From the NCBI GenBank assembly GCA_001801025.1, contig MGWO01000007.1:310001-374000 (forward strand): a DNA stretch of 64,000 nt, read 5' to 3'. The stretch comes from Gallionellales bacterium GWA2_54_124. Its GTDB lineage: Bacteria > Pseudomonadota > Gammaproteobacteria > Burkholderiales > Gallionellaceae. The first letter of the stretch is position 1; each line of letters starts with the position of its first letter. Position numbers and translations under genes: made by a program. The notes under the pieces are model-generated. The model was not told the DNA's origin and ran no database searches. It was given only the letters and a program-made list of their open reading frames with translations. Of the stretch, positions 17,692 to 26,673 are shown one piece after another.

Positions 17692-19356
17692 CTAGGTGGG
17701 GGTCGCGTCTTTGGCAAGCTCGCGGATTCTGGCGCGGCGCGCCTCGATATCGTCGATTTGAGCTTGTTGTTCGGGCGTGAGTTGTTCAGTGTTTTTCGGT
17801 TTGATCGCTGCCGCCTGTTCTTTGGCGTGGTCGATGGCGGTCTGAATTTTCAGTTGCAGAGTGTTTTCCGGATCGGCATCAGGTTTAACCGGGGCGATCG
17901 CGGGTTGAACCGCCTTAGCCTCTTGAGCGGCCTTTTCTTTGGCGGCGAGCTTTTCGGCCTTTTCCCGTTTCTCGCGCTCGATGCGACTCTCGCGGAATTC
18001 ATGGCGTTCACGCGCGGCATCGGCGGCTTTCTTGCCGGCGTCCCTCGCCCAGATCTCGCTCTTGGCAAAACGGTAGTATTGCACCAGCGGAATATTGCTC
18101 GGGCACACGTAGCTGCATGCGCCGCACTCGATGCAATCGAACAGATGATAGTCTTCCGCCTTGTCCAGATTTTTTGCCTTAGAAAACCAGTACAGCTCCT
18201 GCGGTTGCAGCTCTGACGGGCATACATCGGCGCAGCGCGTGCAGCGGATGCAGGGCAGGGCGGTCAAGGCCTTCGGGAAGATCGCATCGGATGATGCGAT
18301 GATGCAGTTGGTCGCTTTGATGACGCCGACTTCTTTCGAGGGCATAGGCACGCCCATCATCGGGCCGCCCATGATGTAGTTCGTAGTGCCAGCCAGTTGT
18401 TCAGATTGCGCGACCAGTTCGTTCATCGGCGTGCCGATCAGCGCCTCGAAATTTTGAGGATGCGCAACATTGCCGGTGATGGTGACGATGCGCGAAATCA
18501 GCGGCTCGCCAAAACGGATTGCGCGCCAGGCGCTATAGGCGGTGCCGACGTTAAAGCATTGCACGCCCATATTGGTCGAACGCACGCCGGCGGCGACCTC
18601 GATGCCGGTCAGCACGCGAATTAGTTGTTTAGCACCGCCGCCCGGATAGATGGTCGGCACGGCGATGACGTCCATCTTTTGATGGCCGCCGGCTGCTACG
18701 GCAGCACGCATTGCGGCGATTGCTTCGGGTTTATTGTCTTCAATGCCGATTAGCACCTCTTCCGCATACAGCAGCGCACGCATCATTTCGGCGCCTTGCA
18801 GGATGTCGGCTGCGCGTTCGCGCATCAGCAGATCGTCGCAGGTGATATAAGGCTCGCACTCCGCCCCGTTCAACACCAGTGTTTTAATTTTTTGCTTGTG
18901 CGAGTACAGCTTCATGTCGCTCGGGAACACTGCGCCGCCTAAGCCTACCACACCCGCCGCGCGCAATTTGTGGCGCAATTCGCTGTGCGAGAGGGTAGTC
19001 CAGTCCTCACAGCTTTCGCGCGCAATCCATTCGTCTTGACCGTCAGGGATCAGCGTGATGCAAAGATCCGGTATGCCGGAGGGGTGCGCGACCAGTTGCT
19101 CGTCGATCGCAGCGATGGTGCCTGAGGTCGATGCGTGTACCGCGCTGGATAAATGGCCTTCGGCCATGCCGATGACTTGTCCTTTGAGGACGTGCTGACC
19201 CGCTTCAACGACGGGTCGTGCGCTGTTGCCGACATGCTGGTGCAGCGGGATGACCAGACGTGAGGGTAACGCAGCCCCGGCGATAGGGGTAGCATTCGAC
19301 TGCGTCTTGTTGGTGGGAGGGTGTATCCCGCCGTGAAATTGATAGAGAGTTCTCAT
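17692..19356 (-). CDS. rnfC: Rnf complex NADH/Fe-S subunit C
   Basis: A 554-residue peripheral subunit that links NAD(H) to ferredoxin chemistry in Rnf. The N-terminal part holds the flavin/NADH-binding domain (GVVGLGGAVFPSDMKL segment), and the later part two 4Fe-4S motifs, CIRCTRCADVCP and CIECGACSYVCP. After these comes a Lys/Glu/Ala-rich helical tail (about 440-554). E. coli RsxC is about 740 residues because of a longer repetitive tail, so this one is shorter but complete. Its start is 3 bases after the rnfB stop. Confidence 0.95.
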   Translation of the reverse strand: MRTLYQFHGGIHPPTNKTQSNATPIAGAALPSRLVIPLHQHVGNSARPVVEAGQHVLKGQVIGMAEGHLSSAVHASTSGTIAAIDEQLVAHPSGIPDLCITLIPDGQDEWIARESCEDWTTLSHSELRHKLRAAGVVGLGGAVFPSDMKLYSHKQKIKTLVLNGAECEPYITCDDLLMRERAADILQGAEMMRALLYAEEVLIGIEDNKPEAIAAMRAAVAAGGHQKMDVIAVPTIYPGGGAKQLIRVLTGIEVAAGVRSTNMGVQCFNVGTAYSAWRAIRFGEPLISRIVTITGNVAHPQNFEALIGTPMNELVAQSEQLAGTTNYIMGGPMMGVPMPSKEVGVIKATNCIIASSDAIFPKALTALPCIRCTRCADVCPSELQPQELYWFSKAKNLDKAEDYHLFDCIECGACSYVCPSNIPLVQYYRFAKSEIWARDAGKKAADAARERHEFRESRIEREKREKAEKLAAKEKAAQEAKAVQPAIAPVKPDADPENTLQLKIQTAIDHAKEQAAAIKPKNTEQLTPEQQAQIDDIEARRARIRELAKDATPT

Positions 19357-19359
19357 GAT

Positions 19360-19908
19360 TTATTTGGACGCAGTCAGTGCGTACACGGGGTATTTCCACT
19401 TCCAGTTGGTGACGCTTTCGGCAATCGGCGCCATGCTGATGCAATCGACCGGGCAGGGCGCGAGACACAATTCGCAACCAGTGCATTCGGCGGCGATGAT
19501 GGTGTGCATTTGCTTGGCGGCACCCACGATCGCATCAACAGGGCAGGCCTGTATGCACAGCGTGCAGCCGATGCAGGTCGTCTCGTCGATGATCGCGACC
19601 GCCTTGGGTTTAGGGACGGTTTCGCCGCCGAAGGGTTTGAATTCCATGCCGAGCAGGTCGGCTAATTTATGGATGCCTTCTTCGCCGCCGGGCGGACATT
19701 TGTTGATGTCGGCCGCGCCTTCCGCAATGGCCGTTGCATAGGGTTTGCATCCCGGATAGCCGCACTGGCCGCACTGGGTCTGAGGCAATACGGCATCGAT
19801 CTTGTCGACCAGCGGATTGCCTTCGACGCGGAATTTGATGGCGGCAAACCCCAGTACCGCACCCAGAACGATGGCGATGGCCGCCATGACCAGTAACGCG
19901 CCCAGCAT
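19360..19908 (-). CDS. rnfB: Rnf complex ferredoxin-like subunit B
   Basis: A 182-residue subunit: a hydrophobic N-terminal anchor (1-24), a 4Fe-4S domain with Cys46, Cys49, Cys54 and Cys71 ([14 protein letters not shown], then NKCPPG), and a two-cluster ferredoxin domain with [12 protein letters not shown] and [12 protein letters not shown]. In Rnf it is the entry or exit point for low-potential electrons. It overlaps rnfA by one base. All cluster ligands are intact, so the subunit should be active. Confidence 0.96.
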   Translation of the reverse strand: MLGALLVMAAIAIVLGAVLGFAAIKFRVEGNPLVDKIDAVLPQTQCGQCGYPGCKPYATAIAEGAADINKCPPGGEEGIHKLADLLGMEFKPFGGETVPKPKAVAIIDETTCIGCTLCIQACPVDAIVGAAKQMHTIIAAECTGCELCLAPCPVDCISMAPIAESVTNWKWKYPVYALTASK

Positions 19909-20483
19909 TATTTAATCAATCCTGAAAAACCCATGAAGGACAGGCTCATGAGGCCTGCGGTGACCATCGCGATTGCAGAACCTTTGAAAATTCCCGGCAC
20001 ATCCGCGCCTTCCATGCGTTCGCGCAGTCCTGCGAACAGCACCATCACCAGCGTAAACCCGACCGAGCCGCCGAAGCCGAACAGCAGAGATTCCATGAAA
20101 TTGTGTTTGGCCTGTACGTTGAGCAGTGGAATGCCCAGTACCGCGCAGTTGGTGGTGATCAGCGGCAGGTAAATACCCAGCGTTTGATACAGCGACGGGC
20201 TGGTTTTTTCAACGGCCATTTCGGTGAATTGCACGATGCCTGCGATCACTACGATGAAGGACAGCGTGGTCAGGTAGGCCAGATCCGGCCCCAGCAGATA
20301 ATGGCTGATCAGGTAACTCGATCCTGAGCCTAAGGTTAATACGAAGGTGGTGGCAGCGCCCATGCCAACAGCCGCCTCCAGTTTTTTGGAGACGCCCATA
20401 AACGGGCATAGCCCGAGAATCTTGACCATCACGATGTTGTTTACAAACACCGCGCCCAGCAAGATCAGCAGATATTCAGTCAT
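19908..20483 (-). CDS. rnfA: Rnf complex membrane subunit A
   Basis: A 191-residue membrane protein with six predicted helices, first gene of the rnfABCDGE operon. The family motif [20 protein letters not shown] near the N-terminus, with the conserved cysteine, is present, as is [11 protein letters not shown] in the second half. With RnfE it forms the membrane core. The 118 bases upstream, to pyrD, hold no gene; the operon promoter could lie there but no strong sigma-70 match was identified. In related bacteria the complex couples NAD/ferredoxin redox chemistry to ion transport or keeps SoxR reduced. Confidence 0.96.
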   Translation of the reverse strand: MTEYLLILLGAVFVNNIVMVKILGLCPFMGVSKKLEAAVGMGAATTFVLTLGSGSSYLISHYLLGPDLAYLTTLSFIVVIAGIVQFTEMAVEKTSPSLYQTLGIYLPLITTNCAVLGIPLLNVQAKHNFMESLLFGFGGSVGFTLVMVLFAGLRERMEGADVPGIFKGSAIAMVTAGLMSLSFMGFSGLIK

Positions 20484-20601
20484 TATTGTGCTTTCTAAAT
20501 CAGGCGCGGATTATCCGACGATTTAGGGTCGGCTTCAACCGCTTTATTGGCATAACGATATGATGTCAGGTTATTAGGCTGATGTATTCATGCGCTGTGC
20601 G

Positions 20602-21618
20602 TTAAATGGCGCGTATCGCACGGCTGCATTCGCCGACCAGCGCAGGACCTTTATAGATCAGCCCGCTGTAGATCTGCACCAGGGATGCGCCGGCTTTGAT
20701 TTTTTCCGCCGCATCATCGCCAGATAAAATGCCGCCCACCCCGATGATGGGGAGCGCGCCTTGCAGTTCTTCTGAGAGTTTACGAATCACGCGAGTCGAT
20801 TTGTCGCGTACGGGGGCGCCCGAGAGGCCGCCGGTCTCATCACCGTGCGGCAGGTTTTCCACGCCTGCACGGGAGAGGGTGGTGTTGGTGGCGATTACGC
20901 CGTCGATGCCGTGCTGCATCAGCAGGCGGGCAATCTGTGTGATCTGTTCACCCTCCATGTCCGGTGCGATTTTCAGCGCGATGGGTACATATTTTCCATG
21001 ATCGTCGGATAATTTTTGCTGTTCGGTTTTGAGTTGCGAGAGCAGATCGTTGAGCGCGGCTTCATCCTGCAACTGGCGCAGATTTTTGGTGTTGGGCGAG
21101 GAAATATTGACCGTGATATAGCTTGCGTGCGCATAGGATTTGCGCAAACAGATTAAATAGTCGTCTGCGGCCTTCTCGATCGGTGTCACCGCATTCTTGC
21201 CGATATTGATGCCCAGAATTCCTTTGTAACTGGCGCGCTGCACGTTCTTGATCAGCGCATCGATGCCTTCGTTGTTAAATCCCATGCGATTGATGATGCC
21301 CTGTGCGGCAGGCAGGCGGAACAGGCGCGGCTTGGGGTTGCCCGGTTGCGGCAGCGGGGTGATGGTGCCGATTTCGATAGAGCCAAAGCCGATAGCGGCC
21401 AGACCGTCAATACAGTCGCCGTTCTTGTCGAGGCCTGCGGCCAGCCCTACCGGATTGGGAAACGTCAATCCCATCACGGTACGCGGGTCCTTTGGAATAG
21501 TAGGCGCAACAAGGTTGCTCAATCCCAGTTTGTTCAGGGTGTTGAGGCCATTGAGCGTCAGATGGTGAGCGGTTTCTGGGTCGAGCCGGAACAGCGCGGG
21601 GCGGAGCAGTGCATACAT
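20602..21618 (-). CDS. pyrD: Dihydroorotate dehydrogenase (quinone), class 2
   Basis: Membrane-associated FMN enzyme that oxidises dihydroorotate to orotate with quinone, fourth step of pyrimidine synthesis; 338 residues. The amphipathic N-terminus [19 protein letters not shown] is that of class 2 enzymes. The motifs [22 protein letters not shown] (with the catalytic-base region) and the C-terminal [13 protein letters not shown] phosphate-binding part are present. It reads in the same direction as rnf but is separated by 118 bases. The membrane-protein gene upstream is 36 bases away. Confidence 0.97.
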   Translation of the reverse strand: MYALLRPALFRLDPETAHHLTLNGLNTLNKLGLSNLVAPTIPKDPRTVMGLTFPNPVGLAAGLDKNGDCIDGLAAIGFGSIEIGTITPLPQPGNPKPRLFRLPAAQGIINRMGFNNEGIDALIKNVQRASYKGILGINIGKNAVTPIEKAADDYLICLRKSYAHASYITVNISSPNTKNLRQLQDEAALNDLLSQLKTEQQKLSDDHGKYVPIALKIAPDMEGEQITQIARLLMQHGIDGVIATNTTLSRAGVENLPHGDETGGLSGAPVRDKSTRVIRKLSEELQGALPIIGVGGILSGDDAAEKIKAGASLVQIYSGLIYKGPALVGECSRAIRAI

Positions 21619-21654
21619 GGTTAACTTTCAAAAACGGTAATAAGATTTGCGTCG

Positions 21655-22542
21655 CTATTTTTTGACGACTATGGGAATCGGAAATTTTTTCTTCCCCGCA
21701 TAGATCGCCTGACGCGATTTGCCGCGCCAGGCTTCTGCCAGTACATCGGAGAGCTGTAAGCAGGTCAGCGCGAAGAGCGCAAGGCCCGCTTGCGCGACCC
21801 AAATATTGGGCAGGTTGATGTCAAGCAGCGCGTTGGCCTGATAGCTGATCACGGCAAGATTGCCGACCACGATGCCTGATAGCGCCGTGCAGACGAGGCG
21901 TCCCCAGTCACCGGTTTTGAGGCCGGTGAAAATAGTACCCTCGTGCCAGAATAATTGCAGGGCAGTCAGCAGCAACAACGGCGCGCTCCAGAACAGCCAG
22001 TAGAGTTTTTCGGGCCATGCCGCACCGGCTGTCAGTCCTAACAGGGCTAGGGTCAGCAGCACGCGCGCCAGCGTTTCCGCGTTGGGCGGCGTAAAAGTGA
22101 GGCGCCAGGTGAGCGCTTTGAGCAGGCCGGTGAAACTGCCGAACAGGGCGCGGGTGAGCAGGATGGCCGGGGCCAGCAGCGCAAATAACGGCGTATAGAT
22201 CATCATCTGTACTAATAGTGGATTGTCCTGAGGCGAGATCCAGTTCGCGACGAAGAGATTCATAAAACTCAGTTGCCAGCACAGGAGGGCGCTGGCCGCA
22301 CTCACAGCAAGGTAGTACGGGCGCTGCGTATCCAGTGGTGAGTTGCCGGTCATGCGTTTGACGATGATATTGAGCAGAAACACGTAAATCATCAGCATGA
22401 TGCTGGTGCGCAGGGTGCCGGCAATGACGTCATCCGCTCCCGTGGCTACGGTCAGTTGCTGCCATTCTCCGCCGCTAATAAAAAATCCTGCCAGCGGCAA
22501 AAGCAGCAGCGCGATGATGAAGATTCCCAGACGTGTTTTCAT
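21655..22542 (-). CDS. Polytopic membrane protein of unknown function
   Basis: A 295-residue protein with roughly seven to eight hydrophobic segments, starting with a helix at 5-25 and ending in a basic tail (GKSRQAIYAGKKKFPIPIVVKK). No family was recognised: there are no clear transporter, kinase or enzyme motifs. It lies 4 bases downstream of bpt and 36 bases upstream of pyrD in the same direction, so it is probably co-transcribed with bpt and aat. Coding is well supported by length, hydrophobic periodicity and tight spacing; function cannot be given. Confidence 0.75.
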   Translation of the reverse strand: MKTRLGIFIIALLLLPLAGFFISGGEWQQLTVATGADDVIAGTLRTSIMLMIYVFLLNIIVKRMTGNSPLDTQRPYYLAVSAASALLCWQLSFMNLFVANWISPQDNPLLVQMMIYTPLFALLAPAILLTRALFGSFTGLLKALTWRLTFTPPNAETLARVLLTLALLGLTAGAAWPEKLYWLFWSAPLLLLTALQLFWHEGTIFTGLKTGDWGRLVCTALSGIVVGNLAVISYQANALLDINLPNIWVAQAGLALFALTCLQLSDVLAEAWRGKSRQAIYAGKKKFPIPIVVKK

Positions 22543-22546
22543 GTGT

Positions 22547-23287
22547 TTAGCTTTCAGTGTGTGTGTCGCGGAGTTCCGACCAGTGACCGTTTTGTAAGCC
22601 TTCTGCCGGTTGATACTGCGTTTTATAAGTCATTTTCCGGCTGTTTTTGATCCAGTAGCCTAAGTAGACGAAATCCAGATTCAGTTTGCGGCAAAGTTCG
22701 ATTTGCCACAAGACGTTATATACCCCGAAACGGGCGCGGGGAACATCGGGGTCAAAAAAGGTGTACACGGACGACAGGCCGTCATCGAGCAGATCAATGA
22801 CGCTCACCATGCGCAGCACGCCGTCCTGGCGGAATTCTACCAGCAGTGTGTCGACATGGCTTTGCAATAAAAATGTCTGATAGGCATCAAAATCGTCATT
22901 GTCCATTCCGCCGTCAGGGTGGCGGGTGTGCTGGTAGCGTTGGTACAACTCGAAATATTCAGGCTTATCCTGCAGTGCGTGCAAGGTTGCGTCGAGCGTG
23001 TCGTGTTGCAACCAGGCGCGGCGCTGTGACCGGTTAGGCGAGAACTCTTTTGCTCGTACCCTCATCTGAATGCAGGCGCTGCAGCTATCGCAGCGGGGGC
23101 GGTAGATGTGGCTGCTACTGCGCCGGAATCCGTAGCGCACCAGTTGGGAATACAGCGCCGAATTGATCAAAAATCCCGGCGTGGCGACTTGCGAGCGCGC
23201 CTGCAAATCCGGCAGGTAGCTGCAAGGGTAGGGGGCTGTCAGATAAAAATTCAGCGCCGAGATCGGAATATCGTTAAGTCTACTCAT
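22547..23287 (-). CDS. bpt: Aspartate/glutamate leucyltransferase (Bpt, ATE-like)
   Basis: Aminoacyl-tRNA-protein transferase of the bacterial ATE/Bpt family, which attaches leucine to proteins starting with Asp or Glu and so marks them for ClpS/ClpAP degradation; 246 residues. The N-terminal region carries the conserved cysteines in [16 protein letters not shown], and the C-terminal domain the GNAT-like core with the segment [17 protein letters not shown] and [15 protein letters not shown]. The start overlaps the aat stop (ATGA). The pairing of bpt with aat means two branches of the N-degron pathway are transcribed together. Confidence 0.94.
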   Translation of the reverse strand: MSRLNDIPISALNFYLTAPYPCSYLPDLQARSQVATPGFLINSALYSQLVRYGFRRSSSHIYRPRCDSCSACIQMRVRAKEFSPNRSQRRAWLQHDTLDATLHALQDKPEYFELYQRYQHTRHPDGGMDNDDFDAYQTFLLQSHVDTLLVEFRQDGVLRMVSVIDLLDDGLSSVYTFFDPDVPRARFGVYNVLWQIELCRKLNLDFVYLGYWIKNSRKMTYKTQYQPAEGLQNGHWSELRDTHTES

Positions 23288-23931
23288 GGTGTTGAATTGA
23301 TACGGGTCAACTCACCGATCCTCGCAATAAATTCATCGCGCGGCAGCAGCCGTCCGCCCAGCGAGGCTAAGTGCGGGGTATGCATCTGGCAATCGATCAA
23401 TTCATAGGGTTGCTGGCAAAGATGGGAGAGTGCTATTTTCGATGCGTTGGAAACCCGGCTGAACATCGACTCGCCGTAGAACATCCGCCCGATTGCAACG
23501 CCGTACAAGCCGCCTGCCAGACGGCCGTTCTGCCAGCTTTCTATTGAATGCGCATAACCTAGTCTGTGCAGCTCGCTGTATGCGGCGATCATCTCATTGC
23601 TTATCCACGTGCCGGGCTGATCGCCCCGGGGCGCTGCGCATTCCTTCATCACCTGTCCGAATGCGCTGTCGATGCGCAGTTCAAATGCGTTGCTGCGCAG
23701 GACTTTTGTCAGGGAGCCGGACATTTTAAATTCACCGGGGATCAGCACCATGCGCGGGTCGGGACTCCACCACAACAGTGGGTCTCCCGGGCTGAACCAC
23801 GGGAAGATGCCGTGACGATAGGCGTCTAGCAACCGTTCCGGTGCCAAAGATCCCCCCGCTGCCAGGAGTCCGTTGGGTTCGCACGAGGCGACCGGCGGGA
23901 AGGGGGTATGTTCTGTAAGCCAGGGGATCAT
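23284..23931 (-). CDS. aat: Leucyl/phenylalanyl-tRNA-protein transferase
   Basis: Transfers Leu or Phe from tRNA to N-terminal Lys or Arg, the entry step of the bacterial N-end rule; 215 residues. Family marks: [27 protein letters not shown] at the N-terminal side, [10 protein letters not shown], and the C-terminal [19 protein letters not shown] segment. It overlaps bpt by 4 bases and is followed upstream by fur 6 bases away. The order fur-aat-bpt in one direction suggests a single transcript; if so, the Fur box upstream of fur could influence all of them. Confidence 0.96.
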   Translation of the reverse strand: MIPWLTEHTPFPPVASCEPNGLLAAGGSLAPERLLDAYRHGIFPWFSPGDPLLWWSPDPRMVLIPGEFKMSGSLTKVLRSNAFELRIDSAFGQVMKECAAPRGDQPGTWISNEMIAAYSELHRLGYAHSIESWQNGRLAGGLYGVAIGRMFYGESMFSRVSNASKIALSHLCQQPYELIDCQMHTPHLASLGGRLLPRDEFIARIGELTRINSTP

Positions 23932-23937
23932 GAGGCG

Positions 23938-24378
23938 TTATCGATTTTCAGATCGGGTTTTATTAGGGCAGTCCGTTTTTGCGCAATCGGCATAGATCGA
24001 CAGCGAATGATCGCGGATCGTAAAACCCCGTTCTGCGGCCGCATTTTCCTGGCGTGCTTCGATGTCAGCGTCAAAAAATTCTTCGACATGGCCGCATTGC
24101 AAACAGACGATATGGTCGTGATGCGTACCCTGATCGAGTTCAAAGACAGATTTCCCGCCTTCAAAATTGTGACGAACCAGCAGTCCTGCCTGTTCGAACT
24201 GGGTCAGCACGCGGTATACGGTGGCAAGTCCGACATCGTCGCCTGTACTGAGCAGCAGTTTGTAGACCTCCTCTGCGCTCATGTGGCGTGCCTGACCTGA
24301 TTCAAACAGGCTGAGTACCTTGAGGCGCGGCAAGGTGGATTTGAGCCCGGCGTTTTTCAGGTGTTCGGGTTGGTTCAT
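23938..24378 (-). CDS. fur: Ferric uptake regulator
   Basis: A 146-residue Fur-family repressor, most like true Fur. The winged-helix domain (about 1-82, with LATVYRVLTQFEQAGLL as recognition part) is followed by the metal-binding and dimer domain: HHDHIVCLQCG with His86, His87, His89, Cys92 and Cys95, and a second CAKTDC pair near the C-terminus that may hold structural zinc. A strong Fur box lies 55-73 bases upstream of the start, so autoregulation is likely. The gene is divergent from an outer-membrane barrel gene that shares this upstream region. Confidence 0.95.
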   Translation of the reverse strand: MNQPEHLKNAGLKSTLPRLKVLSLFESGQARHMSAEEVYKLLLSTGDDVGLATVYRVLTQFEQAGLLVRHNFEGGKSVFELDQGTHHDHIVCLQCGHVEEFFDADIEARQENAAAERGFTIRDHSLSIYADCAKTDCPNKTRSENR

Positions 24379-24432
24379 ATTGATGACTTTTGAGAATTTC
24401 GATAATCATGCCTGAAAATGGTTGTTATCGCA

Positions 24433-24451
24433 AATGAGAACGATTATCATT
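24433..24451. promoter_or_regulatory. Fur box between fur and the divergent barrel gene
   Basis: The 15-base core TGAGAACGATTATCA at 24435-24449 matches the Fur consensus TGATAATNATTATCA at 12 of 14 defined positions, with a perfect right half. The surrounding 19 bases (AATGAGAACGATTATCATT) keep the symmetry. It stands in the divergent intergenic region, so iron-loaded Fur could control both directions. Confidence 0.85.
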
Positions 24452-24562
24452 CGCACTCTAGTTTGACAAAGGATGGTGATGAAAACGATTTTTTGCTCTG
24501 CATTGCTGCTTCCGTTTGACGGCGAGTTGCACGAAGGTACTCATCGCACGATAGGAAAATTC

Positions 24563-25321
24563 ATGCTGTCAGCTCGAGTCCACTTCAGTCAGTTACTTAA
24601 AGTGATTTTTCTCTGGTGCATGTTTGTCCCGCTGGTGTATGCAGGCGCAGCCGATTACGTTTATACGACGTCCATTGAGCAGGGGGAGCGTGAATTGGGT
24701 ATCAAGCTGGGATCGGCCGCGCCAGTCGATGGCCTCGGACAGCAGGTGGCGGGGATAGGGCTTGGGTATGGCGTGACCGATCACTGGTTTACCGAACTGT
24801 ATTTGAAGCGGGAGCATACCGGGGGGCAGCGGGCTATCCTTGCCGAGTGGGAAAACAAATGGCTGTTCACGGAAGCAGGACAATATCTGCTCGATTTAGG
24901 GATGCTGGCAGAGTTGGAACTGCCCTTGTCAGGAGCAGCGCCGTGGGAGCTCCGAGTGGGCCCCTTATTGCAGGCGGAAATTGGTAAATTTCAGCTTAAC
25001 GGCAATCTGTTATTTGTGCGCGCGTTCGGCATGAAGGATGAAACCGGTGTTCCCTTCAGCACCAATCTGGCCAGTCAGTGGCAAATCAAGTACCGGTGGA
25101 TGCCGTCACTGGAGTTTGGCATGCAGGGGCTGGGTGAATTCGGTAAGTGGGATAGCTGGTCACAGCTCGCCGCACAAAGTCATCGCATGGGCCCTGCCAT
25201 TTTCGGCAAGATTGCGTTAGGCCAGCGGCAGACCATTAAATACAACGCAGCCTGGCTAGTGGGGGTCAGCGCTGCCGCACCGGCTCACACACTTAGGGGG
25301 AAAATCGAATACGAATTTTGA
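24563..25321 (+). CDS. Predicted outer-membrane beta-barrel protein, function unknown
   Basis: A 252-residue protein with a signal peptide ending in VYAGAADY and a mature part of alternating polar/hydrophobic strands (ELGIKLGSA, GIGLGYGVTDHWFTELYLKR, LRGKIEYEF) that end in a C-terminal Phe, the usual barrel signature for BamA recognition. No specific family was recognised. The frame runs from 24473, but the ATG at 24563 has a better ribosome binding site (AGGAAA) and gives a normal signal peptide. The Fur box 112 bases upstream suggests that iron may control it (inference). Confidence 0.75.
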   Translation: MLSARVHFSQLLKVIFLWCMFVPLVYAGAADYVYTTSIEQGERELGIKLGSAAPVDGLGQQVAGIGLGYGVTDHWFTELYLKREHTGGQRAILAEWENKWLFTEAGQYLLDLGMLAELELPLSGAAPWELRVGPLLQAEIGKFQLNGNLLFVRAFGMKDETGVPFSTNLASQWQIKYRWMPSLEFGMQGLGEFGKWDSWSQLAAQSHRMGPAIFGKIALGQRQTIKYNAAWLVGVSAAAPAHTLRGKIEYEF

Positions 25322-25337
25322 AAATAAAATGCAGTTC

Positions 25338-26015
25338 TCAAAAGCCGGATGATGCCTGAATCCTGTTTGTCAGCCAGGCTTCGATATCGCGCAATTCATC
25401 TGTGCTGACGGTGTGTTGCATAGGGTAGTCGTGCCAGTCGACGGCATAACCTAATGCAGTGAGCTGATTCTTTGAGGCCAGACCCAATGCGCAGGGGACA
25501 ATGGGGTCGTTGCGCCCGTGTGCCATGAAGACGGGCATTTTTTTTGACTGGGCGGAGGCCTCACCGTCAGCGGTTTCAGCCAGCGGTAAATAAGCGGATA
25601 GTACCAGTACGCCGCCAAGCGGAATGTCCTGACGCATGGCTGTATGTAGTGCAATCGCGCCGCCCTGCGAGAAGCCCGCCAGAAAGATATGTTCGTGAAC
25701 AATGCCGCGTGCGATTTCGGCCGCAATCAGTGCATTGATCGATATTTTTGAATCTCGTATCCCCTTCGCATCTTGCCGCGCACTGATATCGTTGCCGGAA
25801 ATGTCGTACCAGGCGCGCATCACATAGCCTCCGTTGACGGTGACCGGACGGTGCGGGGCATGGGGGAAAACATAGTGAACTGCAACAGGCAGGCTGAGTT
25901 CTTCCACCATAGACACAAAATCCTGACCGTCAGCGCCTAAACCATGCAACCAAATAATGCTGTATTGCGGGTTGTTTCCCGAGTCTATTGAGATGTGCGG
26001 AAGAGTTGAGGTCAT
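25338..26015 (-). CDS. Carboxylesterase/phospholipase family alpha/beta hydrolase
   Basis: A 225-residue serine hydrolase of the carboxylesterase-2 (YpfH-like) family. The nucleophile elbow GFSQGG holds the catalytic serine; the acid is probably Asp in HGRNDPIVP and the base His in YPMQHTVS near the C-terminus. The N-terminal WLHGLGADGQDF segment is typical. There is no signal peptide, so it should be cytoplasmic. It converges on the barrel gene with 16 bases between the ends and has no operon partner. The physiological ester is unknown. Confidence 0.9.
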   Translation of the reverse strand: MTSTLPHISIDSGNNPQYSIIWLHGLGADGQDFVSMVEELSLPVAVHYVFPHAPHRPVTVNGGYVMRAWYDISGNDISARQDAKGIRDSKISINALIAAEIARGIVHEHIFLAGFSQGGAIALHTAMRQDIPLGGVLVLSAYLPLAETADGEASAQSKKMPVFMAHGRNDPIVPCALGLASKNQLTALGYAVDWHDYPMQHTVSTDELRDIEAWLTNRIQASSGF

Positions 26016-26058
26016 GTAGACGTCCTTAATTTTAAAGCGCGATGCCGTTTGATAGCAT

Positions 26059-26089
26059 TTAACACCAATAAAGTAAAGATCTGTATAAT
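26059..26089 (+). promoter_or_regulatory. Possible sigma-70 promoter for the two-gene taxis receptor
   Basis: A perfect -10 hexamer TATAAT at 26084-26089 lies 65 bases upstream of the PAS gene. The best -35-like hexamer is TTAACA at 26059-26064 with a rather long 19-base spacer. No sigma-28 flagellar promoter pattern was seen. Confidence 0.4.
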
Positions 26090-26154
26090 TTGGCAGATGG
26101 CGATGTCGTCTGAACGATGGGTTGACGTCTGATTAAAACAGGGCAGGGAGAGAA

Positions 26155-26673
26155 ATGAAAAGATCAATAACACCGACTTTGGTCGAAAGAGTGATGCGTG
26201 AGGACGATTTTATCGTTTCCATGACGGATCTCAAAGGGCGCATTACCTACGGTAATCGAATCTTCATCGAATTTTCCGGTTACACCGAGTCTGAGTTGAT
26301 TGGGACGCAGCACAACATTATTCGCCATCCTGATATGCCGCGCGGCGTGTTTCAGCTTCTCTGGGACAAGATACAGGCAGGCAGCGAATGTTTCGCTTAT
26401 GTCAAAAATATGTCGAAAGACGGCGGTTTTTACTGGGTATTCGCTAATGTGACGCCCACCTTTGATACGCAAGGGAAGATCACAGGCTATCTGTCAATAC
26501 GACGCAAGCCAAAAATGAGTGGGATTCAGACCGTTTCCGGATTGTATGCGGCGATGCTGGAAGAAGAAAAACGAGTCGGTCCTGCTGGTGCGATAGCTGC
26601 CTCCACTAAAATGTTAGTCGATGTATTGAATGAAAAGGGGCTCAGCTATGATGAACTTGTCCTTGCAATCTAG
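26155..26673 (+). CDS. Stand-alone PAS sensor protein, Aer/CetB-like
   Basis: A 172-residue soluble protein. Residues about 15-125 form a PAS domain of the Aer type, with the typical segments [31 protein letters not shown] and YWVFANVTP that in Aer bind FAD and sense redox state. No membrane segment, HAMP or signalling domain is present. A good ribosome binding site (GGGAGAG) precedes the ATG. It overlaps the chemoreceptor gene by 26 bases. The arrangement matches the split CetB (PAS) and CetA (HAMP-signalling) energy-taxis receptor known from Campylobacter, so the two products likely form one receptor. Confidence 0.85.
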   Translation: MKRSITPTLVERVMREDDFIVSMTDLKGRITYGNRIFIEFSGYTESELIGTQHNIIRHPDMPRGVFQLLWDKIQAGSECFAYVKNMSKDGGFYWVFANVTPTFDTQGKITGYLSIRRKPKMSGIQTVSGLYAAMLEEEKRVGPAGAIAASTKMLVDVLNEKGLSYDELVLAI

